In this document: piece after piece, positions 23,355 through 36,428 of the stretch
How the letters are laid out: every line of letters starts with the position of its first letter
Position numbering within the stretch: position 1 is the stretch's first letter
Assembly: GCA_958430865.1 (NCBI GenBank)
Contig: CAUDNR010000435.1
Coordinates: 60,721 to 121,995, forward strand
From: Entrophospora sp. SA101
Taxonomy: Eukaryota; Glomeromycota; Glomeromycetes; Entrophosporales; Entrophosporaceae
DNA length: 61,275 nt
Reading direction: 5' to 3'
The notes under the pieces: generated by a model
Databases searched by the model: none
What the model was told of the DNA's origin: nothing
What the model saw: only the letters and a program-made list of their open reading frames with translations
Program-made: the position numbers and the translations under genes

Positions 23355-25383
23355 TTTTTCCTTTTTTTTCTATTATTATTATTAATCTATATAATCTATA
23401 CAATTGTGAATGGCAGATTGTGAAGATAAATAATATGTTGTAATATTATATGGAAATGAGCATGTCTTAGTATATAAATAAGTATTAAATACGGAAAGAA
23501 GGTAGTTTAAGAAGAAAAAGAGGATAACAAAGGTAAAGGTTTATAGAGAAAATCAATACTTCCATTCCTCTTTATGTTTCCAAAAAAACAAAATTTTGTT
23601 GATCTTTGCCATTACTATACAATAATAATAAAATAATAATATAAGGAAAATATTTATAATCTTTTTGGGACTGTTTTTTTGAATTTGCATCAAGCTTTCG
23701 TCTGTACTGGCTATTTATTCAAGATTTTATTTTTTTTTAGGGTTATTATATTATATAGTGAATGGTAGAGGTGAGGTCACATCTTAATTAAGAATGTTTA
23801 GATCAAGTTCAGCTTGTACTGTATTTTCTTCAATAAATTTTCTTTCAATAAAACTTTTTTAGGTTACTATTATTTAAATATGGATATAACAATTGATTTA
23901 AATTGTTTTTCTGAACATCACCTAATCTTCTTGATCTTTTTAACTCAAGACAAGCTTTTGCAGATATTTTTGTTGACAACAACTATCTTTATATGCTTGT
24001 ATAATGTTTAAAGATTTTGCCTTTTCTTCTGTTTATATTAGTTTTTTTTTTTTTTTTTTAAGATCCCACGTAAAATTTTTAATAATTACTATTATTAGAT
24101 GGACATTTGTCAAAAAGTTTTTTTTAATTAAATTTGCATAGACTCATTTTAATCTCTTCCTTCTCCTATTATGATTTCCATTAAAGCAACTCAGAGAGCA
24201 ACAATATTTGAGTACAGGAATCCATTTCGATACAATATTTTAATCTAAATACGTTATCATTAAAGCTACAGAGAGAGTAATATAGATAAACTGGTAATTT
24301 CTTGCACAAAATTAGAAGGCTAATACTTGAATTACCATATAAATTAAGTAAATTATTTTCCAAAATTATCCCTTTTAGAGGTAATTGTGGTATTGAAGAA
24401 TTGGCCTCTATATAATTGGCACAAATCATGTTATGAAATCAAAAAGATAAAATAATATTTATGGAAATATCACACGGCTATAATTGAATTCAATAATAAT
24501 AATGGTGAAATCGTAAATTGCCTAACACTAAAGTACCTCATCAACAGTTTAAAATGTAGATTGCAGTTTGTGATAAATGGGATTAATAATAAGAAAATTA
24601 ATTAATAGCCAGAATAGGACCCGAACAATTAATCAAATCAATATTAATTTATTGATATATTAATATAGAGATTGAGTATTTTCAAGGAATATATATTGAT
24701 AATCTGTGTCTTTTTCGAAAAAAATGGATTACAAATATTCACTTGAAAATACTTCGAGCACATGAATGTTGTACCAGAGGATTAAGTCCATGGCGCAAAA
24801 ATTCAGTTTGAAAGGCATTTATTTAAATCATCCAGTATCTATTTTAATAACTGGCATCACTCTTTTTTTCTCACATTACGTTAACCCAGTTACGGGAGAT
24901 GCATTAAACAATGGTGGCATATTATTAATATTCCAACTTTGTGGGTCATTTTATTGACAGCATTAAAGCATAATTGTATTGTATAATGGTTGTTTCTCCA
25001 ATGGATCTTGAACATCATTTTGTTAAGAAATCTTTATATTCTTCTTATGCTGGACTGACTTGAATATTTGTTCTTCAAGTTATCAATTGCTTGCAACTAA
25101 TAAAACCAAATAGTATACAAAATTCTGGTTGGCTAACTTTACGCGCGCAAATTTAAATATCCAAACAATTCTATTCATTCAAAATCAATAATTTATTACA
25201 AAGTCTATTATTACACTTACTTAAGGACAATTAACTATCAGAAATAATTGAATAAACATGACATAATAATACATAAAAATTCAAAATTGTATTTCACTAC
25301 TTGGAAACTTTTAGTATACTAATTTTTTGGATGATACCATAATAAACTTGATTATTTTATAGAATCTCTAAATATTGGTTTGT
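23355..25383. other. Intergenic with weak coding-like pieces
   Basis: Bases 23355-24180 hold low-complexity T-rich sequence. A + piece at 24766-24957 has an open frame of 63 codons that looks like decayed coding DNA but was not recognised. From 24960 to 25383 nothing is identified. Confidence 0.35.
24181..24429 (-). CDS. Short ORF, unrecognised, possibly a gene fragment
   Basis: An ATG-started frame of 82 aa with normal-looking composition: MICANYIEANSSIPQLPLKG, a Leu-rich middle SISLLILCKKLPVYLYYSL, and a C-terminus with CIEMDSCTQILLLSELL. The leucine spacing vaguely suggests a leucine-rich-repeat or F-box-type fragment, but no motif settles it. There are no convincing splice partners nearby. 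It could be a pseudogene. Confidence 0.25.
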   Translation of the reverse strand: MICANYIEANSSIPQLPLKGIILENNLLNLYGNSSISLLILCKKLPVYLYYSLCSFNDNVFRLKYCIEMDSCTQILLLSELL

Positions 25384-25522
25384 GACGAAATGAACATTTG
25401 ACGAAATGGACTTTCGACGAAATGAACTTTCGATGAAGCAAACTTTCAACGAAACAAACTTTCGACGAAATGGGTGTCGACGAAATGACTGTCGACGAAA
25501 TGATTGTCGACGAAATGAATCA
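25384..25522 (+). repeat. Tandem array of GACGAAATG units
   Basis: Nine head-to-tail units with core GACGAAATG: first five of 16 bases (GACGAAATGAACTTTC type, two degenerated), then four of 15 bases ending in GTC, so that GTCGAC recurs at the joints. There is no gene in it. It lies about 350 bases 3' of the glycosyltransferase gene. Confidence 0.85.
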
Positions 25523-25868
25523 GACCCCTTTATTGTATTTTATGTTGTATGAATCTAAAAAAAAATTAAAATAAAATATAAAATTCTTTAACTGAGCGAA
25601 AAAATTTATAAAAAATTAAATTTACACACTTCTATGGTAAATGGGTTATAAATGGCATTTTTAGGAGTAGAATTTACAACTTTTTATATGTTCGTTTGCA
25701 TACCAATTCAATTATCCAATTTTTTGTGGTCATCAACAAAATGTGCACATTTTTTATGTAACATTCAATTTCCTACACTGGTTGATGCTTTATTAATATA
25801 AAGAATTATGATGAAAAATTCAATAAATACAGAAGATTACATGCCCAAAACTATTTGCTACATGATTT

Positions 25869-27354
25869 TTAATATATACCTTTCAAATCTTTTATAACAT
25901 CTGGAATGTATAAATCAATGACACCTTTCCATGCATACAAGTCTTTTAACCAATGTATGACAATTGATTGTGGTGATGCCCATTTTCTCCCTACAACATA
26001 AAATACTGGGATCCTTGGGTCTTGAAAAAGTAAGCAATGTTCATCAATTGGATTTAAAGTTGAATTTGCATGATTAATTAGCCATTTTCCCAACCTTGTG
26101 TCTTCGCCCCCCCTCCATTCGGTTTTGTTGAATGGAGTTGTTGAAATCAGATGTGGATAATTCATCGAGAGAACTACAAGCATACCTGTAATATAGTACT
26201 TATGCTTACATCCGTAATACACATTATCTCGTGGCAATGGTCGAAGGTTAAGTGCCAGATTTTGAAAGTGTACAAATACGTCATCATCTGCCTTTGCTGC
26301 ATAATCATATTTCATGGTACCGAGGTGCTCCCAAACCCACTTCCAGTAATAATACGCTTTGCCATTATTCATATTCTCTTCCATATCCAGCATTACAAGA
26401 TCGCCATAGGTATCATTCTCAGTAGTCAATTTTAATTTCAAATCGGGTGTGTACACATCTTTTGGTGGTCTTCCTAGGATAAACTTGAAATCCACGTTGT
26501 CGCCAATCAAATTTTCTTGTTGCTTTAAATTTATAGCTCGTACTATACTTCGAATTTTATGCCCTTTTGCTGTCGTCCATATACCAATGAAAACACGGAT
26601 TGGTGACCAATTCCACAATTCTTTGGAGGAGATTCCATTTTGTTCATGATAACTTTCACATTCCATTTTAGATTTGAATGGAATTGGCTGGTCTTGGTAT
26701 GCCTGCATTTGTTCAAGGGTAGGTTTACCATGATAATTGAGAATGGGTCTTATCTTTACTGCTTTCGGTTTTGAAGCTGTTGTCGGTGTAATTGTTTGAT
26801 TTAATTTTGAAGCCTTGGTTATGGTGGTTGACTCAATTTGAAGATCGTCATATTTATCGGGAATTTGATGGAAATCTTCGACTGAAAATACAGTAATGTT
26901 GAAATAATCTATTATGTAGGTTTGATGTGTGTGCGTATAAATATATATGTGTCTCGTAAAAATAAAATTTATAAAACATATACAAATTTACTAAAGTCAT
27001 ATAGAAATTATGCAGAACGAATGAATCCGACCTCCCTGTATACTTTCTGTATAATAATAGTGAAATATATGTTATTATTATGGTTATTATTATTTGGAGT
27101 ATTGAGAATGTTAGATTCCTGTAAAAAAAATAATTGATATTTTTCAAAGAAATATTTGTACTTTATTTTGCTTTCTACATGTAACAAAAAAAAAATTACA
27201 CGCATTCTGCATAATTTCTGTAGAATTTTAGTAAATAAATATATTATAGGGATGGAAATTTGAACCCACCATAATAATAATTTAGGCAGAGAATGATGAT
27301 AAGAATGGTTTGCAAAACACAAGCAAATTTAATTAATGAGCAAGAGTAAAACAT
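25869..27354 (-). CDS. GT31-family glycosyltransferase, type II membrane protein
   Basis: Two exons, 27354-27270 and 26881-25869, join through a GTGGGT donor and TTTTCAG acceptor to about 365 aa. The first exon is a short cytosolic start and one hydrophobic anchor (residues about 7-24, CSLIKFACVLQTILIIILCL), typical of Golgi enzymes. A Thr/Lys-rich stem follows. The catalytic part, about 120-360, has GT31/galactosyltransferase features: RVFIGIWTTAKG..RSIVR, VDFKFILG, TYGDLVMLDMEENMNNG, the metal-binding DDD in AAKADDDVFVH (227-229), and a late GGEDTRLGKWL acidic motif. The family transfers Gal or GlcNAc in beta-1,3 linkage using a UDP-sugar and Mn2+. The acceptor is unknown. The frame could instead splice at AAAG|GTATAT just before the stop. 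No second copy is seen after the gap. Confidence 0.78.
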
Positions 27355-27447
27355 TTCACCTAAACAATAAAAATTTACGTTGATATGGCCCTTTTTTAAA
27401 TAATTCAACGCTTCATCTGTGTGCCAAATAGAGATGTTAAATTGTTG

Positions 27448-27596
27448 ATTTAACTGCAGTTTAACCACGGGTTAACCATTACAGACAGTTAAACCATAGT
27501 TTAAACCGCGGTTTGTTGATCTGATTAAGTATTAATATATGTTCAACAGTGGTTTAAAGCCGCAGGTTTACAACCGCAGTTCAACTCATTCAACAT
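27448..27596. repeat. Degenerate palindromic AACCGCGGTT-type repeats
   Basis: A cluster of related motifs includes TTTAACCACGGGTTAACC, CAGTTAAACCATAG, GTTTAAACCGCGGTTTG, GGTTTAAAGCCGCAGG and ACAACCGCAGTTCAAC. Most are self-complementary or nearly so. The cluster is just upstream of the glycosyltransferase gene. Bases 27600-28918 hold no gene; an (ATTAAT)n microsatellite lies at about 27735-27763. Confidence 0.45.
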
Positions 27597-28918
27597 GGTT
27601 TTTACTATTTAAAATCCTTAGTGCCAAATAAACTCTGTTTGTTATTTTGATATGTAAAATAAATTGTTTCGAAACAATTATACATTTTGACTACAAGTTA
27701 AATTGAATTTTTTGTGGAAAAAATGTTATACAATTAATATTAATATTAATATTAATATATTATTTCCGATTTAGTCACGTGTACCAAGTTTCCCTGTTAT
27801 CTATAAATTAACACTGGTGTCAAATTGGTGGTGATTAGTAGTCTTTTAAGCTCCAAAGAAATTAAAAAATGTCGTTTGAAAAACGAAAGTAGCAAATCAT
27901 AATTTAGCTAACCACACCACGATAAAACAAATGTTTTAGAAATAAACCCAAAGAAAAGAATTCATATTATAGATTTTTTACAATGTAAATTTTCGAATAC
28001 TTAAAGTATTTACTTTTAAATCTTGCCTAATTATAATAATTTTCGTAAAAAAAAATTACATGGGTTTTTTTATTATTGCAAAAGTTTTTCTCTCTCATTA
28101 ATATCAATATTAAAACAATTCAATAAGTTCAATCACGTGAAATTTTTTGGGATGAGAATTGATTTGATAATTTTGATAGTAAAACTAATAAACTAATTTT
28201 TTTTGAAATAAACTAATATTTTGATAATTGAAGTCGAAATTTCAGTTTGATTTCCAAATTGACTAAATCAAAGCTTTTCTATGACTCTAATAATAATTAA
28301 TATACCAGTTTTTGAATTTAAACCAATTAGGAAAATTTTCATCTAAAAATGCAAAATGTTTCAATTAATCCTTTATTTTGACAGGATTTAAATTTCAACA
28401 AAGGCTGTTTCAAAATAACTCTACATTTAGTTAATCGTTTAATAAAAGATACATCAGTCCATCATTATCCTCCATTATCCAACCAAAACAAATGAAAAAA
28501 TTCTTTTGTTGCTTAGGTTTAACTCCTTCGAAAATCTATTTATTTACTATTTACTATTATTTTCATGTTTGACTCGTCATATATTTATTCATTTATATTG
28601 CATGGCCATTTTCTGTTTTATACGTGAATATCAAAGATAATATCAGTCGATATTGTTGCTAATTAATTATCCAACACGTATAAAAGAACCCCGCAATTTA
28701 TGTGCTTTCTAAATGGGTTTTCTGTTAATAAATAATAATTCCTTTGGCACAAGATCATCATAAACCTATATAAAATCAATCCAAACCATTCGCTAACTAT
28801 CTCACTCCTCTAACCATAATTGGTGTGATTTTTCTCATATATAAATGAATCTTTCCAACCAATGCTGTGATAAAAATGGCGTGTAATTTTAATTCAATGT
28901 TGAAAAATTTACTTGTAC

Positions 28919-29382
28919 AGTGCAGGACACCTAATCCCGCAACTTACTGCGCCACGACGACTAATTTTGGGAAAAATTTCCAATCAAAAATGCAATAAAA
29001 ATTGTTTTGTCATGTGATATTTCCTAGTCATTCCATAAATAGTAAAATCGGCAATAAGAATAAACATTGGGTTACCTAATATGGATGTGATCATCAACTA
29101 AAAATTCAAAAACTTTTATTTTGTTTCAATTTGTTCATTTTTATATATATATAAATCGCGTGTAACGCGACAGTTTTGGGCTTAACATAGTAAACTTGTG
29201 CAACTTTGAGGCTTGATCTCTCCATGGTAATGTGACATATCAACAAAATGAAATCGTAGCTTTGTGGAGAAAGGTCTTAGCTTCAAAATCATGTTTTGTT
29301 TTTTTGGTGTTACATTTCCATTCTGGTATACTAAAGAATATACAAGACAAATAAAAAGTTGTGGGACTAGGTGTCCTGCACT
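28919..29382. mobile_element. MITE-like element with AGTGCAGGACACC ends
   Basis: Terminal inverted repeats of 27 bases with two mismatches start AGTGCAGGACACCTARTCCC. The 464-bp element has no coding capacity. It contains the palindrome TCGCGT-GTA-ACGCGA at 29156-29170. No clear target duplication is seen; TA lies near both ends. A related end is present at 83-97. Confidence 0.65.
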
Positions 29383-30233
29383 ATAATTAACATTTAAAAC
29401 CTGAATGTTACCATTTTTACATTTGGAACTTAAATCTTGAACTAACTGTTTTAAATTTAAACTTCCTGAATATATTCTAGTGTTTGCCAGCCAAGGAATT
29501 TTTTAACGGCTAAAAAAAAAATTTCTTTTAACATTTATTTTTACAGCTGGAATTCTAGTGCAGAATTCAAAGGCATAGATATTTAGTTGAGATGGGTCCA
29601 TCTCCAATAAAACATACATTTGCTTAAAAAACAAAATACAATAACATTATAGCAGGATAAAAGTCATAGAGTTTCTATTCGTCTTATTTTAATTCGAATT
29701 ATTATTCGTTTATTCAAACTATTAAAACGAAATATCATAATAACAATACTAAATAATAGTAATGATAATTATAGTAATAATAACGATAGTAGTGGTAATA
29801 ATAATACCGGCAAGTTTATCACCATCTGAAAAGTTTTTTCATCTACTGGGATTTAAGCCGGCTAAGGTTTTTCTACTGGCCAACATCACTAGTGGTGACA
29901 CCAAAACTCCAAAGAAAATATCAACATACCAATGGTAACAGCATTAATACTATAATTAATGGCAATTCCTATTCTATGTACAATTATAACCAGGGCTGGC
30001 CGCGTAACTCAACTAGCACTATTTAGTCATATGTTAAATCAAGTTTAGTCAAGGCTCTGTCAACCCTGATTATAATAATAACATTGTATTAATATAAATA
30101 TTTGTTTTCTTCAAAAAAACGGATCTACAGTTAAATGACTAAGTAATTATTGTTACGCGACCATCAAAAATATTCTAGTTGATATTACTAATGGTAGCAA
30201 GTAATGATAACCTTTTCTGTTTATTAATTTATT
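29383..30233. other. Intergenic, no gene
   Basis: AT-rich with a (AATAAT)-type stretch at about 29740-29810. An imperfect inverted pair GGCCGCGTAAC (about 29999) and GTTACGCGACC (about 30154) may mark another small foldback. Nothing coding is recognised. Confidence 0.3.
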
Positions 30234-32214
30234 TTATAATAAAGTCCATGTTGCTTTATGGACTTCTCCAAAACCACCTTTAGCCAAGTATTCAATATTA
30301 TTAAATTCATTATATGGAATCCAATATATATTATCACTATATTGTGCATATTGTTTACATTCATAAAAAAATCTAGCTATTTCTTTATTTCCACATTTAT
30401 CAGTTAATCTTTCAATTTTTTTTTCTTTGCAACCATCACATAATAAATTTTTTTTTATTTCTTTATCAATATTAATAGATACTTCGCATAATTTCTGGAT
30501 TGTATATATATTTGATTTATGACCTTTTTTTTTTTCTAATTTATCTGTAAAATTTTTTAATTTATTTATTGATTTATAAAAAAAATCAAAATAATTTTTT
30601 TTTATGAATTCTTTGCAATTGACACAATTTTCTATAAATTTTAATGAATCAATTAATTCATGTAATAAAGTATAAGTGCAAACTTGGTCACTGGTTAGAT
30701 GAGTATCATTGTATCCATTTGGCATTATGATGTTGAATGATTCATTTAATGAGTTGTATAATGTATTTATATCAGGATCCAAATATTTTTCTGAATTGAT
30801 AATTTCTTGTCGTTTAGCTTCTGCTAATTCAATAATCTTTTTTTCTTTTTCAGAAGCAGAAAAGCTCAAAAATTTATTTAGATGAACTTCAATTTCTTTA
30901 GCTGTTGGTCTATTTTCTGGATTATGATCCCAACATTTTTTCATCAATTCAGCATAGAATTCAGGAGTATCATCAGTGATTTGAGGTCTCTCTCCTTTTA
31001 AAATATCTGATATAAGACAATGATTATGTGGTCTATCATAGTATGGTTTCTTTCCTGTAGTGTGCTCCCACATTATCATGCCAAAACTGTAAATGTCTGA
31101 TTCTTTTTTATATGGTTTTTTTGATAACCTTTCAGGTGCTAGGTATGAAATAACTCCAAAGATTTTATTTTGTTCATCTTTTTTAATATCTTGATTGTAT
31201 GAAAAAATATTGCCACCATGCAAGTCATGATGAATGTAATTGTTTTCATGAATATTCCATAATCTAATACATTTGACAACAAAAAAAAAAGATACATTAT
31301 AACTATTTTATTAAATGATTCCAATAATAAAATTTAAAACTTACGCAGATGCAACAATATATAATGAAGCAATTTTATTCTCCCAAGTAAGTTTTTTGAA
31401 ATTTTTTAAATTATTATGTAAATCACCATGTTTAGCAAATACCAACAAATAATCTCTTTCTTTAGGATCTTTAGTAATTCCATAACATTGGCTAATATAA
31501 TTTCTAGCTCTAACTTCATTATGTGCTTTTAACTAAAAAAAATCATTACAAAGTATATTAAATAATAGATAATATACAAGGTTAATACATTTACTAATTT
31601 ACCTCTTTTAAAATATCTGAAATTTTATATAATCTTTTTAATACAACATCCTTTGCTTCAAGAAAAAAATTGCTAGTCCATGTTGCTTTATGGACTTCTC
31701 CAAAACCACCTTTAGCCAAGTATTCAATATTATTAAATTCATTATATGGAATCCAATATATATTATCACTATATTGTGCATATTGTTTACATTCATAAAA
31801 AAATCTAGCTATTTCTTTATTTCCACATTTATCAGTTAATCTTTTGATTTTTCTTTCTTTGCAACCATCACATAATAAATTTTTTTTTATTTTTTCATCA
31901 ATACTAATAAATACATCACCTAATTCCCCGATTGTATGCACGTCTGACTTATGATCTTTTCCTTTTTCTAATTTATCTGAAAATTTTTTTAGTTTACTTA
32001 TTGATTTATAAAAAAAATCAAAATAATTTTTTCCTATGGATTTTTTACAACTGGCACAGTTTTCTATTAATTTTAATGAATCAATTAACTCATTTAATAA
32101 AGTACTAGTGTAATTTTGATGACTGGTTAGATCATTATATTCATTTGGAATTAATGACATTATCATGTTTAATGATTCATTTAACGAGATATATAATTTA
32201 TTTATATCAAGCAT
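30234..32214 (-). CDS. Truncated and hybrid copy of the tandem-kinase gene (copy B)
   Basis: Exons 32214-31603, 31532-31345 and 31263-30234 give about 609 aa. The first two exons and the start of the third equal copy A exactly. From 30926 downward the sequence is a diverged paralog (for example DHNPENRPT instead of DNNSENRPT, and ENCVNCKEFIKK instead of ENCISCKKSIGK). The protein holds the first kinase domain, again lacking the DFG segment, then the Cys-region of the second unit and its glycine loop, here an intact KGGFGEV. It then ends abruptly after HKATW with TLL and a stop, where homology to the other copies ceases (about 30242). The second kinase domain is thus lost. It is probably a truncated pseudogene, though the frame is open throughout. 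Confidence 0.7.
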
Positions 32215-32713
32215 AATGGAAATTTTTAAATGTCGATCATTTTCCAAAAAAAAACATTTGATTTTTATTCCTCGGGAATTAAAATCTTTAAATATAGGGC
32301 ATGCTGCAACAAAACCTAAGTGAACATTGATATTATCAAGAATTTCAGGATCAAAATTTAGTTATTATCATTGTACTTTACTATTACTATTAACATATGG
32401 AAGCCACTTAATATAATTCATCCATAATTTGAGTTGCAGCAGCTGTTAGCAGTTGTTGCCGCAGATTAATTATCATGGTCATGATTAGTCAACTAGTAAC
32501 AATAATAAAAAGAACAAATCAAAAATAGTTTTTAATATTAAAATATTTAGCAATCTTTTGTTTATTTTTAACACTAAGAATTAATCAAATTAGTTGATAT
32601 TTTTATAATTATATAATAATATTTTGCATATAAATAGCAATTAATAAATAATATCTTGTAAATAAGTTCGATATTCACCAATACTCCAACTACATTTAAA
32701 ATAAATTTATAAA

Positions 32714-34446
32714 TAATGGTATCCTCATTTTCAGACATTAATGAATCCTTGGTGATAAAATTGTTTTTGATATTGTCAAAGATTTATTACCATCATTTTG
32801 TTTCTTAGATAACCTGAGCTTCTTGTCCAAGTTTTCTATTAATTGTGCATAACAATTTGCTGTATTCTAAATTTTATATAAAATATTACTTTGGTAAAAA
32901 TTTAATTATGCAATGAATTCTTAAATGAATATTTGAATACTTACAATTATTCTTTCAATGATTTCATCATATTTGTTGTGTTCATTTTGAACAGGTGTGG
33001 TTGAAGAATCAACCAATTTTATTCTATAAATTCTGTTGGATGGTTTGTATAAACTGTAAACATACAACTTAAACTCTTTGAATTGTGAAAAAATGATTAA
33101 TAAATGATACAATTTATAATTAAATTAATGATTATTTGCAGATAATAGAATAATTACCATTAATTATAATGCCAAATACTTTTAAATCTCTAATATTTGT
33201 AATATCTCCATGTTCAAGACTACCATATTTTTTATAAAAGTAATTCAAAATTTAGTCATGTATGTCTTTTAACATGCCTTTCTAGTGTCATTTAAAAGTT
33301 TATTTTTGTCTTTATACCATAGAAGTCCAATGATTTCGCCAATAAGAAGTTCAAATGGGACCATCTTACCATTGTCATTATAATGTTTTCTTGTAAGGAA
33401 TGTGACATCAGACTTACATCCTTTACGACCCTAAAAAAATCAAGGTTTATTTATTAATATTAATTAATTTACTTTATACCAAAGGAACATAAATACATAC
33501 ACTGTTGCATTCTTCAATGAATATTCTTTCTTTGGTACTTTGGTTTATTTTATCTGAACTAAAATTAAATCAATGATAACGATTTAGTATTTCTCACAGA
33601 GAAAAAAAAATTTTTATTCTTTACTTACATCAGCAATCTAATGTGGCTTTGTTCACCAAAAGACACTCTTAATTGCAACCAAATAGAGTCAAGAGACCTG
33701 GTCTCTTCATTGAAATCTAATTGTTTGAATTTTCCATATTCTTCATATTTCTTAACTTATAGCTAGTAATTGGAAATTATTAGATGATTTTATAATTAAT
33801 TGTATGCATATATATATATATTATAATATTATATATTCAAAAAAAATCTGATAAGGCATACAAGTGATTCTTCAAATCTTTTATTGTTGCTTTTTTCAAT
33901 CTGGAATAATTAACTTTGCAATACTTTGAGGTCTAATTTAAAGATAAAAGTTTCCATATGTCCTTAGGGAAATGCTCTGATATCCATGGATGTGCATTTG
34001 GTATATCCAAGATGCAGCTGGACAAGGGATCATCATAATCCATGTATCTTGGAGCATAAAAGTTAATAAAATTTTTTAAATTGCTAATAACATCAGCACC
34101 CTCAATTATCCAAGAATCCTAAAGATACAAATAATAATTAAAATATGTGTTGGTAAATCATAAAAATATTATAAAAATAACAAAAGCATGAACAAAACAT
34201 GTAATAATACTTCAATCATCATTATTTCAAGATCTTTTTTCAATATCACAACTTCATTCAGTAATTCATTTGTTTTTTCAACAAGAGGTAACTAAAAATG
34301 ATTTATGATAATCATATTAATTGTACAAATTAAATCAATTCATGATCAGAATAAAGTAATGGTAATTTAATCTTATTGAAGATATAATTTACTTACAGAT
34401 GATGGTGTTGTGGAAGTGTTTAATAGTCCTCTATTGTTTTCCTATG
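32714..34446 (-). pseudogene. Second copy of the broken restriction-fold-like gene
   Basis: Same exon-like pieces, stops and splice sites as 12180-13912, at offset 20534. Because the breaks are shared, the gene was already broken before duplication. Confidence 0.45.
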
Positions 34447-34847
34447 GGTCAGAGATTGTATTAATATTAAAAGCAGTTAATCGTATCAAAGAGAATAAGT
34501 CTCATTTAATTATTATTACTTTATTATTTTGACTGTCAAGCATTGATCATTTCTTTCGCCTAAAGAATAAATATTAAATAAGGAACTGGGATGGCTCATA
34601 AAAATACCACCCTCCAACAATACTTGCCGATTTTCTTTAATTTCATTTCCATTTTTTCTTTTATTATTTGGTTGACCACAATTTTTTTTTAAGAAACACA
34701 GTCAGCGCTCAATATACAATTTTTCAAAAAAAACTATATAGAAATGACAAGTTGCAAGAATCGCAACCGACCACCATTCTTTAATAAAACTAGAGTGACG
34801 CCAAGTAGTAATGACCATCATTCTTATGATAAACACCTACTCATGTT

Positions 34848-35021
34848 CAGTGTTGTGACCAGAAACTCTTTTGGCTTCCTGAAACGTTTCGGAAAATGAA
34901 CCTACACTAAGCAGAGATTAAACCTAAACATAAACATAAAATACTAATCTAGTTTCGGATGGTTTCTGTTAGTTTCTGTTTCTAGTTTCCCCTAAACTCA
35001 GAGTTTCGGGTCACAACACTG
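34848..35021. mobile_element. hAT-type MITE, duplicated copy
   Basis: Identical to 14314-14487, including the CTCATGTT direct repeats at 34840-34847 and 35022-35029. It was carried by the segmental duplication, not by a new insertion. Confidence 0.8.
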
Positions 35022-35411
35022 CTCATGTTGTGCTTTTTCATCGACTTTTCTTCGTTTTTTAGATTCTTTACGAGAAAGCAAAACTAAAGAGTTATAAATT
35101 AGTAATAAAAATTAAAACTTATCCTTAAAATTAATATATGAATACTTATTGACTATTTTTAATTATTTCGTTTAGTTAAATTAAGGATAATTAGAAAAAT
35201 TAACTTTATAATAAATATGAATAAAGACAAAGTCATTAAATGAATCGCGTTAAAAAAAAAAATTTTATACTACTAAATTTTGATCCCTGAAATTCTTGGT
35301 TATACTTTGTCTGGTATGCCCCATATTATCTTCAAACAATTTACCTTTTTATCAATTTACCTACAAACAATAATTATCTATTGGAAAATATAATTTTAAT
35401 ACCGGTCAATA

Positions 35412-35648
35412 GATTATCCTGGACAATATTTTCATCATAAAGCAATTACTCTTCAAAAGAGATATAGTGGTCCAGAGAAAATTTTACATTTGGCTCCTTT
35501 ATTGGAGTTTTTAGATGATTCCCTGAATACAAGAGAAACTACCATAAGAACTATTACCAAATTTTTCAATATTTTTTATAAAGAAAAAAAAATGAAGTTT
35601 AATAATCATGATGACAATAACAGTAATAATAATGACAAAATTTGTTAA
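35412..35648 (+). other. Copy of the unrecognised ORF fragment
   Basis: Equal to 14878-15114 at offset 20534; see there. No start codon and no recognised family. Confidence 0.3.
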
Positions 35649-36428
35649 CAAAAAGAAAATAATATACACCTGACAATAAATTTGTTAACAGCAATAATTA
35701 TGACAAATTTCGCTGATAATGACGAATGATTAGTAATCTACAATTGAAAAAATACGAATCACATTCACAAGCATATCATAAAGTAGAACATTAAATATTA
35801 ATTCTAAATCAAATAGCATCAATAATGTTGTAATTCTAGTTATGGAACTTCAGTATATGAACCTAGAATATGAACAAAGTGCTATACTATTACTATTGGT
35901 AGATATTATTTAAAATATTTTTTATGAAAAATACCATTTATGAAGATATAAATAATATCAATGTAAGTGGTGAAGTTGTTGATGCTGATGATGAAAATTA
36001 TTTTATATTTAACATCACCAAGTATTATAACGTAACAATGTCTTTTTTTTCTTTTTTTTATGACCCATTGAAAGGAAATTGCAATTTTATATATTATGAT
36101 TTCTTTTATATTCCCTATCACCTATGCTACTATTAAGGTACCCAGTGCAATATAACTGATTGATGACGGACTTGCCCATTAGCACTCAATAAACAAACTT
36201 CATTTGTATTGAGCTACTGCTTTATCGATCTTTCTATATAATGGTTTATATTTGTAATGTAATTTTTATTTTTATTTCTTTTGTTTATGTTCCCAATTGA
36301 TAACATTGTTATTCCTTTTTCTTTTTTTCCATAATGAAATTTTTTATAAAGTAATTTATTATATAAGATATACATTTTTATGTTGTCATATTAATAGTAC
36401 AAAAAAAAATTTATTACATAAATAATAA

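Noticed and set aside
25384..25522. CRISPR-like array
   Set aside because: Units are contiguous 15-16-base tandem repeats without unique spacers, and the DNA is eukaryotic.
26151..26435. + strand frames inside the glycosyltransferase region
   Set aside because: They are antisense shadows of the GT31 exon; the minus strand has the DDD motif and conserved blocks.
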